A DNA stretch of 64,000 nucleotides, from contig MNCI01009318.1 of NCBI GenBank assembly GCA_015680685.1, positions 187,018-251,017 on the forward strand, given 5' to 3'. The notes under the pieces are model-generated. The model searched no databases. It was not told the origin of the DNA and saw only the letters and a list, made by a program, of their open reading frames with translations. The stretch comes from Gnetum montanum. Its lineage: Eukaryota > Streptophyta > Gnetopsida > Gnetales > Gnetaceae. Positions 53,560 through 64,000 of this stretch are shown in pieces (position 1 is the stretch's first letter; every line of letters starts with the position of its first letter). The translations under genes were made by a program, and so were the position numbers.

Positions 53560-56500
53560 TTATTTCAGCACTTGGGTGACTTGTGTTAAAGCCGTTGCAA
53601 AGTCTCTACTGTTGGAGACGTTCTTGTCGGCAGCAATTGGGTCCATTGGGCCCAACAGCTTTATTTCGTGTTTTAGTGGCCTGTCATCATTGCTTTGTGC
53701 TGTAGTTTTAGATGGTTCATTTTTCTTTAATGACGGTTCAACCTGATTACCTGCATTTGACGGATCGTTAGTCGACGACATGGGTATGGAATTGAGTGGA
53801 GTAGGTTTGGGTGGCCCCAGAGCCAATCGTTGACGCTCTTTCTCCAAGCGTTCATGTGTAAGCCTATCAGCTAAGCGTTCTCGCGTATGGTGTGGAGGTG
53901 AAGCTGGTTTTGGGGCCTCAGATTGTCTCGAGATGCACACCACATATGGAGATGGGTGGGGTTGCGTTTGGTTAGTGGGAGGCATTTGAGCCGAAGGCTG
54001 GCCAGGGACCCTGATGACGTAGGGGCGAGGTTTGCCCCGCGCCTGTGCGGTAGAGGTTTGATGACTGTTAGGACTTTTGAGTGTCCTAACAACATACGGG
54101 GTTGGTTTTGGTGGAGGTTGGACCTCTGCTGTTGCAACAGCCGGTGGCACTTGGACTACGAAGGGAGCAGGCCGAGTGTGAGGGATTAGTGGCTTTGAGG
54201 GTGTAGGTATGACTGAAGGTATACGGACGACATAGGGCTGCTGGGGGACGCGTGGTGATCAGGGTGTGGGTGTGGTCACGGCGGGAGGAATCCGCACTAC
54301 GAATGGCCTATGAGATGTTTCTTGTGTGTTTTGAGGGTAGATGGTGTTAATGTTACTTGCCTCAGAATCATCATCAAAGTATATCGTGCTAATCATGTAT
54401 GGGGCCTCTTGGGTGTTCAGGGGATCCTTGTACACCCCCATAGCCTGATTCTGCGGCTGGACCGGGTTAGCCTCATCAAAAGTGATTTTTCCGTCATCAA
54501 TCATTCACTGGATATCCTGCTTCAGGGTGAAGCAGTAATCTGTTCCATGCCCGTTGCGTTGATGGTAGTCGCAGAAGCGATCCATCCTAAAGCCTTTGGG
54601 TACGGGCGGCTCATCCGGGGTTGCTAAGCTTGGGTTCTGTATGAGTTGGTAGAACCGTTCATGTCTTTGGATGGCTACAGGGGATAACTGCTTGTGTGTC
54701 ATCAGCCCAGCTTTTAGGAGTTAATCAAAGAGCTGGGATCGTTTCATCGGCAGAGGCGTGTATTGAGAGGGTTCTTTCCTCTTGAAATTGCGTGTGCGGT
54801 TTGTTGGATTCTATGATGATGGTGACTCCAGGGCTGTTGTGGGAGCAGGTTTATAGTAGTTAGTAGGGGTTGCGGGTGGTTTTTGTTGGGGCGTGATGTT
54901 CGTTTGTTGGGCTCTTGCTATCACTGCTATAGTTGTCTTGGCTTTCTCTTTATCCTTTTCAGTGTGTTGGTTTCTGAAGGCCAAGTATGCCGGGTCGTGG
55001 CTGTTTTGAGCCGCTTCCTCTATGTTTTTTATCTGCACAAATGCCTGATTAAGATCACGCGCGTTAAGGTAATATAATTTCGATTTGAAGAAATCGTTGA
55101 TAGCCCCTTGAAAATTGTAAGCAGGTAAGTTGGAGAGATTGGTTCGTGTAGCTCGTTGAGAGCGACACTCCATCTTTGAATAAACTTTTGTACAGGTTCA
55201 AGCGGTGCTTGCTTGACCTGTATAAGGCTGTCCAGCATGGCCTCGGGTTTCAAGTTATACTTGAACCGGGTCACAAACTGGCGTAAAAGATCATCCAAGG
55301 AAAAGATAGAGTTCCTGGGCAGGGCTCGGTACCAATCAAGTGCTCTCCCCGCGAGCGACATGGGGAATACTCGTAGTATGGAGTGGGGCCATGCCTGGAG
55401 CAATGTGCACTCTAGTCTAAATGTTATGAGATGTGCATTGGGATCTGTCTCCCCGTTGTACTTGGTCAATGTGGGCAAGGGGACACCTTTAGGTAAGGTT
55501 AGAGGTGGGACTGAAGGGCTGATGGGGTCATCGTTGTAGAAATCCACTACCTTCAGCTCTCCGTCAGCAGCTGTTTTGAGGTGCTTCACCTCGTCAGTGA
55601 GCTCCTGCATTAGTTTTTTGGCGTTCACCCAGTCTTGGAAACTTAGTAATGCTGCAGCTTGGGGTTGTGGTATGTTGTACAAGTTAGATTGTTGTATGGT
55701 GGGCTGAAAGGCCGACAGCTGCGTGGGTGGTGGTTGTGCTTGTGGAAAGGTTACGGCGGGTTGCACTACAGATGGCACGTTGTAGGGAAAATGTTGTGGT
55801 TGTTGTTGCTGCAGCTGGGGTTGTGCTTGGTGAACATTGGTTGGTGGGATTGTGTGGGGCAGTGCATGGTGATGGGGAATTTGGTGTGATGACCCTCCCC
55901 TCACTGGCCATTGTCCCGCCACATTGTGCGCGGGGACTCCCTGTTGGGTCACGGCTTTTTGGGGAACTATATGCGTTTGGATGTGCGGTATGAAGTGAGC
56001 GGATGTAGATGCCAGGATCACATGTGGCATCCCTATTACGCGGGGTGGGGATGTTACACCTGTGTTATCGTGAGGAGGTGGTGCTCGTGAGGATGAGCTC
56101 GCAACTGTGTTAGGGATAAGTGTGAGGGGGAAGGTGTTGGGTTGGTGATCACTCGGGAGAGGAATATGCACGAGCACTGCTGTTTCCGGTGGTGGTGCTT
56201 GAGCCTGGGTAAATCTAAGGTGTCGTACGGGTAGGATCTCCCCTGTCTCAGGATGGAAAATGGGGTTAACCTGTACTTGCGGGCTTAGGGTATGGTAGGA
56301 GTCTTCGTGCTCGGATTGAGCGACGAAGTCATCCTCCTCCTCTGGCTGAGGCTCTAGTGTGGGCTGGTCTAATGACTGGCACCTGTGGAGGAGGAGTTGT
56401 GTGACGAGTTCTGAATATTATTCAGGGACGGGGATTACATCGTATGGGGAAGGGGTGAACTCGTATCCTCCCTTGTAGAAGAGTTCGAACTACCTCTTCA

Positions 56501-56735
56501 CTTCCCTTTCAGCTCGGTCAACGGCCAGGCCAGCTTGTATTTTAATACATATAAAGTTATACGTGTCCTGGGTGATTAGGTTGGAGGCTGGATCTCTCCC
56601 CTGTAACCTTAGGGATCGGCGGGGCCCCACTATGGGTTGCATTCCCGGGTGCTGTGCGATGGGCTGTTGGACGGTTGTAATGTCCATGATGTCTGTTACT
56701 TGAGCCATCGCACCGGCAGTGTTTGCAGGGTTCAT
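53560..56735 (-). pseudogene. Tat-C gag
   Basis: From ATG 56735: a SLRLQGRDPASN block, a proline/glutamine/histidine-rich region (56180-55700), then the gag core with PLPTLTKYNGETDPNAHLIT, ALDWYRALPRNSIFSLDDLL and FIQRWSVALNELHEPI. A second core part with FKSKLYYLNARDLNQAF, a knuckle-like FCDYHQRNGHGTDYCFTL (about 54590) and a long proline-rich tail with four or more YVVR/YVIRV or FVVRIP repeats (54330-53950) follow. It ends QVTQVLK-stop just before the protease. Gag builds the particle and binds RNA. A few stops and frameshifts (about 56415, 55170, 54720, 54504) break it. Confidence 0.85.
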
Positions 56736-57457
56736 GATGAATTGTTAAGGGGTATGACAGTTTGGAGTGAAATTGGCGTATCGCACAACATACAGTGTAT
56801 ACGCTTCAGCTGACGGCATATGACAGCATATACAACGTATACGTTAGCGTAGGCGTTGAGTGTAGACGAGTCTACGGTGTAAGTGGCTCAGCGTATATGC
56901 CAGACAGTGTATAGCGTAAAGGTACAGCGTAAAAAAGGGTGCAGCGTAAGCGAGTCAGCGTAAGACAAGGCTCAGCGTATAAGTGAGGAGCGTAAAACAA
57001 GCTCGGCATAAACAGGTCACCTCATAAACTAGTTGTAGTGTGAAAATAGGGGAGCGTAAAAAAAACAAGGGAGTGTAAAATAGACTCAGCATAAACAAGG
57101 TTCAGCGTAAACGAGGCTTAGTAAACAATGCAGGGCGTAAACAATGATAGCATAAACAATGCACAGTGTAAAAGCAAAGCCCAGCGTAAACAAGGTAGGG
57201 CATAAACAATGGAAAGCATCAACGATGCACCGCGTAAAGGCAAAACTCAGCATAAACAAGGCAGCGTATGGTCTTCAGAGGGAATTTTTACGAGGGGACG
57301 TAAATACTGAACAGCGTAGACACTGGATAATTACAGACTCGGGTTTTAGGCTGGGCGGCGTAACCACTGAAGGGTTTTAGTAGGGAGCGGCGTGCAGTTA
57401 GCGGCGTAGATGCTTAACAGCGTAAACACTGGGAAATTCACAGACAAGGTTTTAGGA
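56736..57457 (-). other. Tat-C 5' leader
   Basis: About 720 bases between the primer site and gag, with dozens of AGCGTAAAC/GCGTATAC words in plus-strand reading. No coding region supported. Confidence 0.6.
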
Positions 57458-57476
57458 GGCCCTCCTTCTACCACCA
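57458..57476 (-). other. Candidate primer binding site of Tat-C
   Basis: The minus strand reads TGGTGGTAGAAGGAGGGCC, five bases inside the 5' LTR. Its complement ends in CCA, as a tRNA would. The equivalent in Tat-B shares the GGCYCTCYTTCTA part. tRNA not identified. Confidence 0.5.
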
Positions 57477-57481
57477 ATTTC

Positions 57482-58787
57482 TGTACCACTTAAAATCATC
57501 GGTCTCCGACTGGAAGGAAAACAGAGGCCGTGTGATCACAGGACGAGAACAGAAGACCCTACCTTCACCTGAGGGCAAGCTGGAATGCACGAAGGCAGAG
57601 TACCTTGGGTGGTCCACGCGCGGATCATACAAGGATCTCCCCACACGTACGCAAAGTGCTGTACGCTGGGTTATGCGTGAACAATGCAGCGAGCGTAAAC
57701 AAAGCGTAAACGGCGTAAAACCGATGCGAACAGAGCGTGAGCATAAACGGGTACGAACAGAATGCATGGGCCAAGTTGACGTAAAACTGTAAAATGTAAA
57801 CAATCTTACGCAGCAAATGTAAACAATGGTATTACAGAGTCAGAGTACAGTGCACCGGTCTAACGCAGTCGTGAGGGACACAAGGCGGACGAAAAGCCCC
57901 GGCGTATGCAGGAATGACTCGGCTGGTTCGCAAGACAAGCAGAGCGTAGAGGTTGTGTACGGCATACAGGGCCAGTCTAAGAGGGTTCCAGCTCTTGTGC
58001 GCAGCGTAAATGTTCTCTGGTATGCTCCGATATTTTGCCAAACGACCTTGGTAAAGTGGAAAATCGGGGTTTTTATACAAGTTGTTACGCTAGACTTGGG
58101 TTGGGTGACACGTGGCGCATTCACCGAGTGCACACAATTTACAAATGTACAATATTACAAGTGTTTGGTGTATATGCTGGGCGTATACGCTGTATCAGGT
58201 CGGCGTATTCGTTGGGCGTATACGCTGGATGCGCTGAGCGTGCATGAACGTGGGTGAGGATGCTGCGGGATGGGCGTATACGCTGGGCGGATGCAAGGCA
58301 TATACGCCGATGGATGCTGGCATATATGCTGGGCGTATACACTAAAGGATGGCCACTTGCTTCAATTCTTGCTCTTTGGTGTTGTCTTCATCCTGCCTTT
58401 GGAGATTCCGTGCCGGCGGAAAACCTTTGCCATACACCGAGCGTGCGAGTTGGATGTCTACGCTGGGCGTATACGCTGGAAATTCGAGCGTCTACGCTGG
58501 CGGGCGTATACGCTGTGGATTCGAGCGTCTACGCTGGNNNNNNNNNNNNNNNNNNNNNNNNNNNNNNNNNNNNNNNNNNNNNNNNNNNNNNNNNNNNNNN
58601 NNNNNNNNNNNNNNNNNNNNNNNNNNNNNNNNNNNNNNNNNNNNNNNNNNNNNNNNNNNNNAAAATGAAGCTGTTTGACCTCCAAAGTTGCAATGTGTGA
58701 CGCCCACTGTAGCCATGGTTGTCTGTGGGTCCTAGGGACCGGTTTTTTGCTGGACAAGTACTAAGCACCGAATTTTGTGATGTTCCA
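57482..58787 (-). repeat. Tat-C 5' LTR, with a 124-base N gap
   Basis: The plus strand runs TGTACCACTTAAAATC to GATGTTCCA. It aligns with 40532-41754. Ns occupy 58538-58661, inside the GTATACGC-rich part, probably because the repeats did not assemble. Confidence 0.94.
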
Positions 58788-59052
58788 GACTCCTACTACG
58801 AGCACTTAGAAAATATTCTAACTTTGAAGAGAACAAATTGCAAGAGCTTCACTAACTATGACAAAAACTCATGAAAAACTATATCAAAAACTTATGAAAA
58901 CTGTAAGCCCAAGCACTATATTTATAGGCTAGCATATACCCCGCAATATGAAATATTCAACATCGTGTCTTGGGCTTTGACATCAGATATCTAATTTCAA
59001 GGCTTTGATATCAGGTATATGATATCAGAGTTAGTCAAAACATGATTCATCA
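58788..59052 (-). repeat. Gy-D LTR copy 3, U3 part, with the right GACTC duplication
   Basis: Begins with the target duplication GACTC (58788-58792) and continues the LTR broken at 40531. On the minus strand the LTR starts TGATGAATCATG at 59052. Here the dyads have decayed to GATATCAGATATCT-like forms (58980-59025). Confidence 0.82.
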
Positions 59053-61020
59053 TACCCTCATGACTGAATGAAAACTCATCCTCGAGTGATGAAGAGAAGG
59101 AATAAGTTTCCTACAAAATATTGGGAAGGTATGGGATTATTAACTAACATAAAAACTAACCTAGATGAAATAATAAACTTTGAGTGTCGAAGTGTATGGA
59201 GTTATAATCTTTATAAAATTGGATGTTTATGATAAGAGAAGTGAACACCCTAGATAGAATTAACATCCAACACTACTTAGCTTTCGAAGAGTGAGAGAGA
59301 AGATCCAATGATCATGAACGGTCCTTGTCATGTGGTACTATCACATCATCCATGGTGAAGATAGTCTTGCTTCCAGTCCATGCTTCCCACTATAATCACA
59401 ACAAAATCACGAATTAGTGTGCAATGTGTAACACATAGCTATTAAGTACATTGTCTTGTCAGTGGTTACACTCAGCTAGGTTGTGATTGTGGTAGATTGA
59501 TTTCTTTAGGAGAGTTGGCAGGAAGATTGAAAAATAGGGTAAAATAGATAAGAAGCCCATTAAATTTGAAAAATTTATACATAAGGAAATATTTGAAGAG
59601 GGTGTAAGAATTCACAACAATAGAAAGGAAAGTTCATTAAAAAAATGTTATAAGGATGTGCACAATTGGATGTTATTAATGAGGTTAAAAAAAGGATTTG
59701 ATTGTAAGAGTGTCTAAGGATAAAGAACTTAACTAACCCAACCAAAAGATATGCAAATGGATCCTCCCCAAAGTAGATACATGCCTTTTATTACCCTTGA
59801 ATAACTTCAAACTAAGAAGTCCATGAAACCTATGGATGATTAATGGTTATGGAAGGTTAAGTACAAAAGCCCAAAAAAATACCTAAGAATCTCGACACTT
59901 CAAACTAGGACATGAAATAAGAACATAAAATTGGTAGTGAGGTGAAACATGGAAAGCATAGATGGATGAGAGAGGATGGAATGGAGTTCCTGATTAAGGT
60001 CACATGAAGTCCCTTGTGAATTTTATGGTTAAATTACTTGATAAGATCCATCCTTAGTCCAAGCCAAAACCAACCACATTCAATGACTTTGCATAACAAT
60101 TCTAAGACTAGGCCACCCTTTGAGACATGAATTCTTCCATAGAACAACCACCATTCCTTATTAGAGAAGAAAAGAGAAGTAGGAAGTGAGGAAGGGCCTT
60201 ACTTAGAGGGGACCTTTAGGCATGGGAAACATGTCTTTCTAGTCTCATAACCAATGCTTTTAGCCAATTTATTTTTTCTAAGGGGTGTGCTTTGAATTCC
60301 CATCATTTTTTTTAAATGGGAACCACACCATGCAAAGACTTATTCAACTTCCTGCTATTGGTTGACATGGAACAGTAAGAAATCCATGAAAACAAAAATG
60401 CACCTAGGTAAGCAAAAAGGCACAATGAATACCATATCCCTTTGAAGTCACACCTTGTTCAAACCTTTGAATCTTTTCCAATTCTAGAAACTATCAAAAT
60501 CACAAATTTGTTATAGTTTTAGTAATGAAAAAGGGATTGCACATTTCCTGAACAAGGAAAACCATAGAGTTTGTGGATCGATGGATGTTGTGGACTCACT
60601 GCCTATTGCATGAAAAAAACCATTTCCTTATTATCAATAACAAAATTCAAAGGTAGAATCTAGACACCAACAATCAAATAATAACATAGTACATACCACC
60701 ATCAAGCAACAAATTATCACTAGGCCTGGCACTTATTAACAAAAAGTTAGAAAATCACACCAAAATAAAAGAAAATATAAAAGAAAGCGTAAAATATTCA
60801 AGAAATAACAAATGTTTTAATGATGTTGTAAATCAAAAATTAGAAAAGATTAATAAAATGAAAACAAGAAGATGTAAAATAAAAAATGTGTAAAATAAAA
60901 AGTTGCAAAACAAAAATGTGTAAAACAAAAATGGTGAAAAGCTGAGGAGCCACTTGTATAGTTAACATGGATGGCCATCTCCCCCATGAATTAGTGGAAA
61001 GGAGGACATCCAAAATATTG
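59053..61020 (-). other. Gy-D 3' internal non-coding region, second copy
   Basis: Corresponds in blocks to 36672-38690. Next to the LTR is ATGAGGGTA, a decayed polypurine tract. No supported coding region. Confidence 0.65.
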
Positions 61021-62146
61021 AGTGTGGTTGTCCATCTAATGAGACGTTTGTTGTATTTTCTGGCTTATGCTTGTTGAAAGCTTTGACTTATTGGATGTTG
61101 ACTAGCTATTTCTTGTTTAGACTATAAGGTCCTTCCCACAATGTTTGGAGCATAGTTTGTTAATGTATGTGTGTGGGATTCTAGTAGAGAACCTTATCTT
61201 TTCATTGAAATTTGACTTTTCTAATTTTAAGATCATGGCACTTTTTTTTGTAAGCCTTGTGCAACTCATTAGATGATAGGGCCATTAATTGATTTTTGTT
61301 TAGCAAGTTGAGATCCATTAATCTTTCTTTTTATGCTAGACTCAAGTCAAGGTCAAGGTCATTGGCTGTTGAAAGTGTACAAAGCTCAAATTGAATAGGA
61401 AATGTTAGTAGTTTTTTGTACACAAGCTCATAGGGAGAATAGCCCTATAGGAAGTTTCCATGTTGAAAGGTAGGCCCCAAGGGCATCATTGAGTTTTTTA
61501 CTCTAGTATTTCCTATATTTGCTAATAGTTCTTGTTAGAATCCTTGTGATTTTCCTATTGATAACCTAAGCTTGACCATTGGCTTAGGGGTGGTAGGGTG
61601 TTGTGAGTTTATCTTCAACCTCCAAGCATTGCATGAGCTTTCGAAAGGTAGTTCCTATAAAGTGAATTTCATTATTAGAAATTAATGCATATGGCACATC
61701 AAACTTAGTTACAATATTTTGTTGTGCAAACTGAGTAGTAGTAGAAGATGTGTAGTCGATGATAACTACTACTTCTGCCAATTTTGTACAATAGTCAATA
61801 GTGACTATGATGTATGCCTTTTCATTGGACATGGCTGTGATGGGACCCATGAAGTCAATGCCCTAGATGTCAAAGGGTTCCATTGGTTGAATCCATTATT
61901 GAGGTTCCTCCATTTGATCAATCATTCCACCATCTTATTGGCATTGTTTAAAGGAGTGAATGTATTGATGAGCATCCTTGAAGATTGTTGGTAAATAGTA
62001 CCTTGCCATTAGGATCTTAATGGTCATGTGTCTTCCAACATAATGTCCCCCACAAGGACCTTCATGAGCATCTTGGAGAATGCATAATTGATCAACATTA
62101 GGGACACACCATCAAACCAAACCATCGATGCATTCCTTGTAGAGAT
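61021..62146 (-). pseudogene. Gy-D integrase (gypsy)
   Basis: The minus strand encodes the zinc region (about 62100-61930: CILQDAHEGPCGGHYVGRHM, ILMARYYLPTIFKDAH, HSFKQCQ), then the core with MGPITAMSNEKAYIIVTIDY, YCTKLAEVVVI, FDVPYALISNNEIHFIGTTF (N-N where D-N/D-G is usual) and TTPYHP (61850-61584). The C-terminal part below 61580 is frameshifted. This is a different gypsy family from the Tat elements. It is interrupted upstream by the LTR at 62147. Confidence 0.82.
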
Positions 62147-63240
62147 TGAAACACCACCAATTTTAGGTTTCTATAGTTCAACAACAATTTTTTCTAAGTG
62201 TCAAAACTTGGCAAATTTTTTCTAAGTCTGATGTTACACTTAACAATGTAGCCAACATAACACACATTGAGCCCTATTTTGCAAGATTTTTCTAAGTTTT
62301 AGTAGCAAGTTCATAAAAATTTTTCTATGTGTCCTGCTACACTCTCAGTCTACCTGCTACGCTCCCCAATGTAGCTAGCATAGCACACACTTCAATGGCC
62401 AGTTTGCCCAAGTGTCAAGCTAGAAGTGGTCAAGGGTTGCTTGGGATGGATGAAATAGTTTGAAAAATTTTCTATCTCCTGGGCTATCATGCTTGCTATG
62501 CTCCCTAACTTACCCAACTTGAAACATGTCCTAGTAGCCAGCTTGCCCAAGTACTAGGCTAGAGTTTGTCAAAAGTGCTCAGGATGGCAAAAAATAGTTT
62601 GGAAAAATTTCTATCTTTTGAGTTGCTACGCTTTGCTATGCTCCACAACGTAGCTAGCATGACTTAGGTTCTAGTGCCTAGTTTTGCCTAAGTGTTGGAT
62701 AAGGATCTGTCAAGCTAGCTCGACATAGAAGATACATTTGGCACATTTCCTAACTTATAAGGCTGCCTATCCTGCTACACCCCATAGCATAGCCAACGTG
62801 CCATGGAGGAAGATTGTAGATTTAATTAAAATTTGGCTAAGTATCCCTACTATGCTCTGCTATGCTCCCTAGCATAGCCAGCATAACTAGTGTGAGACAT
62901 CAAAAATTTGCAAATTTTCACTAAGTGTTGTGTTATGTTGTAGAGTGTAGCTAGCTTGACATTAGAGAAAAGCCTCCAACAACCTCCAAAAGCCTCTATA
63001 ACTCAGCATCAGCCTTTGTCTCAACTTTGACATTCCTCCAAAAATCATGATTGGCAATTTGCATTTCTTTTGCAACCCCCATTGATCTCCAAAATTGTCC
63101 TTATGCTTGGTCCTAGTTGAAAGAGAGGGAAGACATAGTCCTAGAAAGTAGCCTCCAATTTGTACTATTTTTGCACTATTAGTAGGTACATTGCAGTCTC
63201 TCAAACTCTGGCACATGTATTCTGGGTAGTGTGGTCATAG
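62147..63240 (+). repeat. Tat-type LTR (probably solo) inserted in Gy-D pol
   Basis: It starts TGAAACACCACCAA, as the Tat-A LTR does (TGAAACACCACCAAATC). The body carries TTTTTCTAAGT blocks and TGCTACGCTCC/GTAGCTAGCATAGC dyads, comparable to the Tat-A LTR. No polypurine tract precedes it. The right end was not located precisely and no target duplication could be confirmed. Confidence 0.6.
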
Positions 63241-63244
63241 TTTA

Positions 63245-63642
63245 GTAGTCTCTAGGTACTCGTTGCTATCCTTCAAAGCATAATATTTTGCTACTCTCAC
63301 GAAAAAACTATTTTTTCTTTCAATGGTCCAACCCTTGTGGCATCTCTTAGGTGAGAATTTCATTATACCATTTAGGCTCATTGGGAAATTGTTTAGTTAT
63401 AATCCCAGAAAAGCGGAGTTCGTCAGGAAACATATCAAATAATGGACTTTCTTCCTCTTTGTTGTCCCATCGTAACTGAGATAAGTGGTTAGTGAGCACA
63501 TTCTTAGTGCCCTTTCAATCTACCATTGTATGATCAAATTCCTATAAGATCACTAGCCATCGTATGACACATGGCATCACTCTTGGCTTGTTCATCAACA
63601 AGTGAATGGAACTATGGATTGTATGCACAAATACTTTGTATC
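63245..63642 (-). pseudogene. Gy-D RNase H C-terminus and linker to integrase
   Basis: The minus strand gives MPRVMPCVIRWLVIL, EFDHTMVD, KGTKNVLTNHLSQL (the K-G-x-x-N-x-V-A-D-x-L-S-R-L block that ends gypsy RNase H), then FDMFPDEL. This is the segment that normally precedes the integrase zinc region found at 61930-62146, so the two parts are the same pol gene split by the LTR between them. Confidence 0.75.
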
Positions 63643-64000
63643 TGATGAGATGCAGATTGCACAAGCCGCGATATCGCGTACACGATATCGTAGCCCGCCG
63701 CCATATCTATAAATAAGAGGCGACATTTCCTTCATTTCAAAATCCTGGCTAGAAGTAGCGAAGCTCTGGCAGTTTGAACACTCTAGAGTTAGATTAATTT
63801 TCCATGTGCCCGCAGTAGGAGTCCTAGAGTGAATGGATCTTTATTTGAGCAACTTTGTAACCTGAACACAAGTTGTGTACGACAATAAAGACAAACTTGA
63901 TTGGATAAACCTTGTAGTACATGGTTTTATTTTGTTGTTATTTATTTCTTTCCTAGTGCGCACGAGTACGACTTGATTACGAGCATTTTGACTACTTGGT
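63643..64000 (+). repeat. Gy-D LTR, opposite orientation, cut by the window end
   Basis: Starts TGATGAGATGCAGATTGCAC, carries CGCGATATCGCG and ACGATATCGT dyads, the TATA box TCTATAAATAAGAGG (about 63706), then blocks shared with 35680-36671 read in reverse (CTCTGGCAGTTTGA, ATGTGCCCGCAGTAGGAGTC, GTACGACTTGATTA). No polypurine tract stands before it, so it is a 5' or solo LTR. Confidence 0.78.

Larger units (their letters stand above)
40532..58787 (-). mobile_element. Tat-C: near-complete Ty3/gypsy (Tat lineage) retrotransposon with antisense gene
   Basis: An 18.3-kb element in minus orientation with a GACTC duplication. Element order: 5' LTR, leader, gag, protease, a roughly 5.5-kb region holding a plus-strand multi-exon accessory gene, RT, two RNase H domains, integrase, repeat array, polypurine tract, 3' LTR. 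Over the first roughly 195 aligned LTR bases I count about 23 differences, some 21 of them transitions, so the insertion is old and has decayed mainly by transitions. Pol still reads through long stretches but has several stops. Confidence 0.94.

Noticed and set aside
55659-55993. Plus-strand frames at 55.6-56.0 kb
   Set aside because: Shadows of the proline/glutamine-rich gag segment on the minus strand.
58254-58768. Open frames that run through the N gap
   Set aside because: Artefact of reading Ns as open codons within an LTR.

Overview
This window comes from a land plant with a large nuclear genome dominated by transposons. Evidence for that: three Ty3/gypsy elements with the dual RNase H layout of the plant-specific Tat lineage, a second gypsy family, a Ty1/copia element, an L1-type LINE, a tRNA-like SINE, and one fragment of a plant class-II phospholipase A1-like gene. 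Nearly everything is decayed by in-frame stops and frameshifts. I see no intact host gene, no structural RNA gene and no CRISPR array. The clade cannot be resolved from the sequence.

Layout. (1) 1-23347: an old plus-oriented Tat element, 'Tat-A'. Its 5' part lies off-window and its 3' LTR is 21935-23347. It is interrupted by a complete minus-oriented Tat element, 'Tat-B' (2041-15171), bounded by the 5-bp duplication CATAG. (2) 23348-25790: a decayed LINE. (3) 25791-27310: AT-rich DNA and a GC-rich phospholipase A1-like 5' fragment. (4) 27310 to about 30984: a copia element without a recognisable 5' LTR. (5) 31-33.6 kb: simple duplications and a SINE. (6) 33.6-40.5 kb and 58.8-64 kb: a chain of LTRs and internal pieces of another gypsy family, 'Gy-D'. 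One Gy-D LTR is split by the 18.3-kb minus-oriented Tat element 'Tat-C' (40532-58787, duplication GACTC). A Tat-type LTR (from 62147) also sits inside Gy-D pol.

The most interesting content is a multi-exon gene carried on the opposite strand to gag-pol, between the protease and reverse transcriptase regions. It is nearly complete in Tat-C (47502-52050), truncated in Tat-B (about 7095-9028), and in Tat-A it is split by the Tat-B insertion (15692-15241 plus 2023-1). One exon, seen in two copies, resembles an FCP1/NIF-type HAD phosphatase domain whose catalytic aspartates are replaced. The gene ends in an acidic tail. The protease-RT gap it occupies is where Ogre-type Tat elements are known to carry an intron, so the whole antisense gene may be spliced out of the gag-pol transcript.

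Two further patterns run through the three Tat elements. A roughly 22-nt word of the type TAGTTTAAGGTCATGGCGGA and its variants recurs at the protease end, upstream of RT and after integrase. Each element also has its own short TACGC/GCGTA-type word that fills its LTR and recurs near the 5' end of the antisense gene.

Two places look like assembly faults: a 169-bp exact inverted copy bounded by single Ns (8354-8522) and an 80-bp-period duplication containing an N (44381-44537). There is also a 124-base N gap in the Tat-C 5' LTR.
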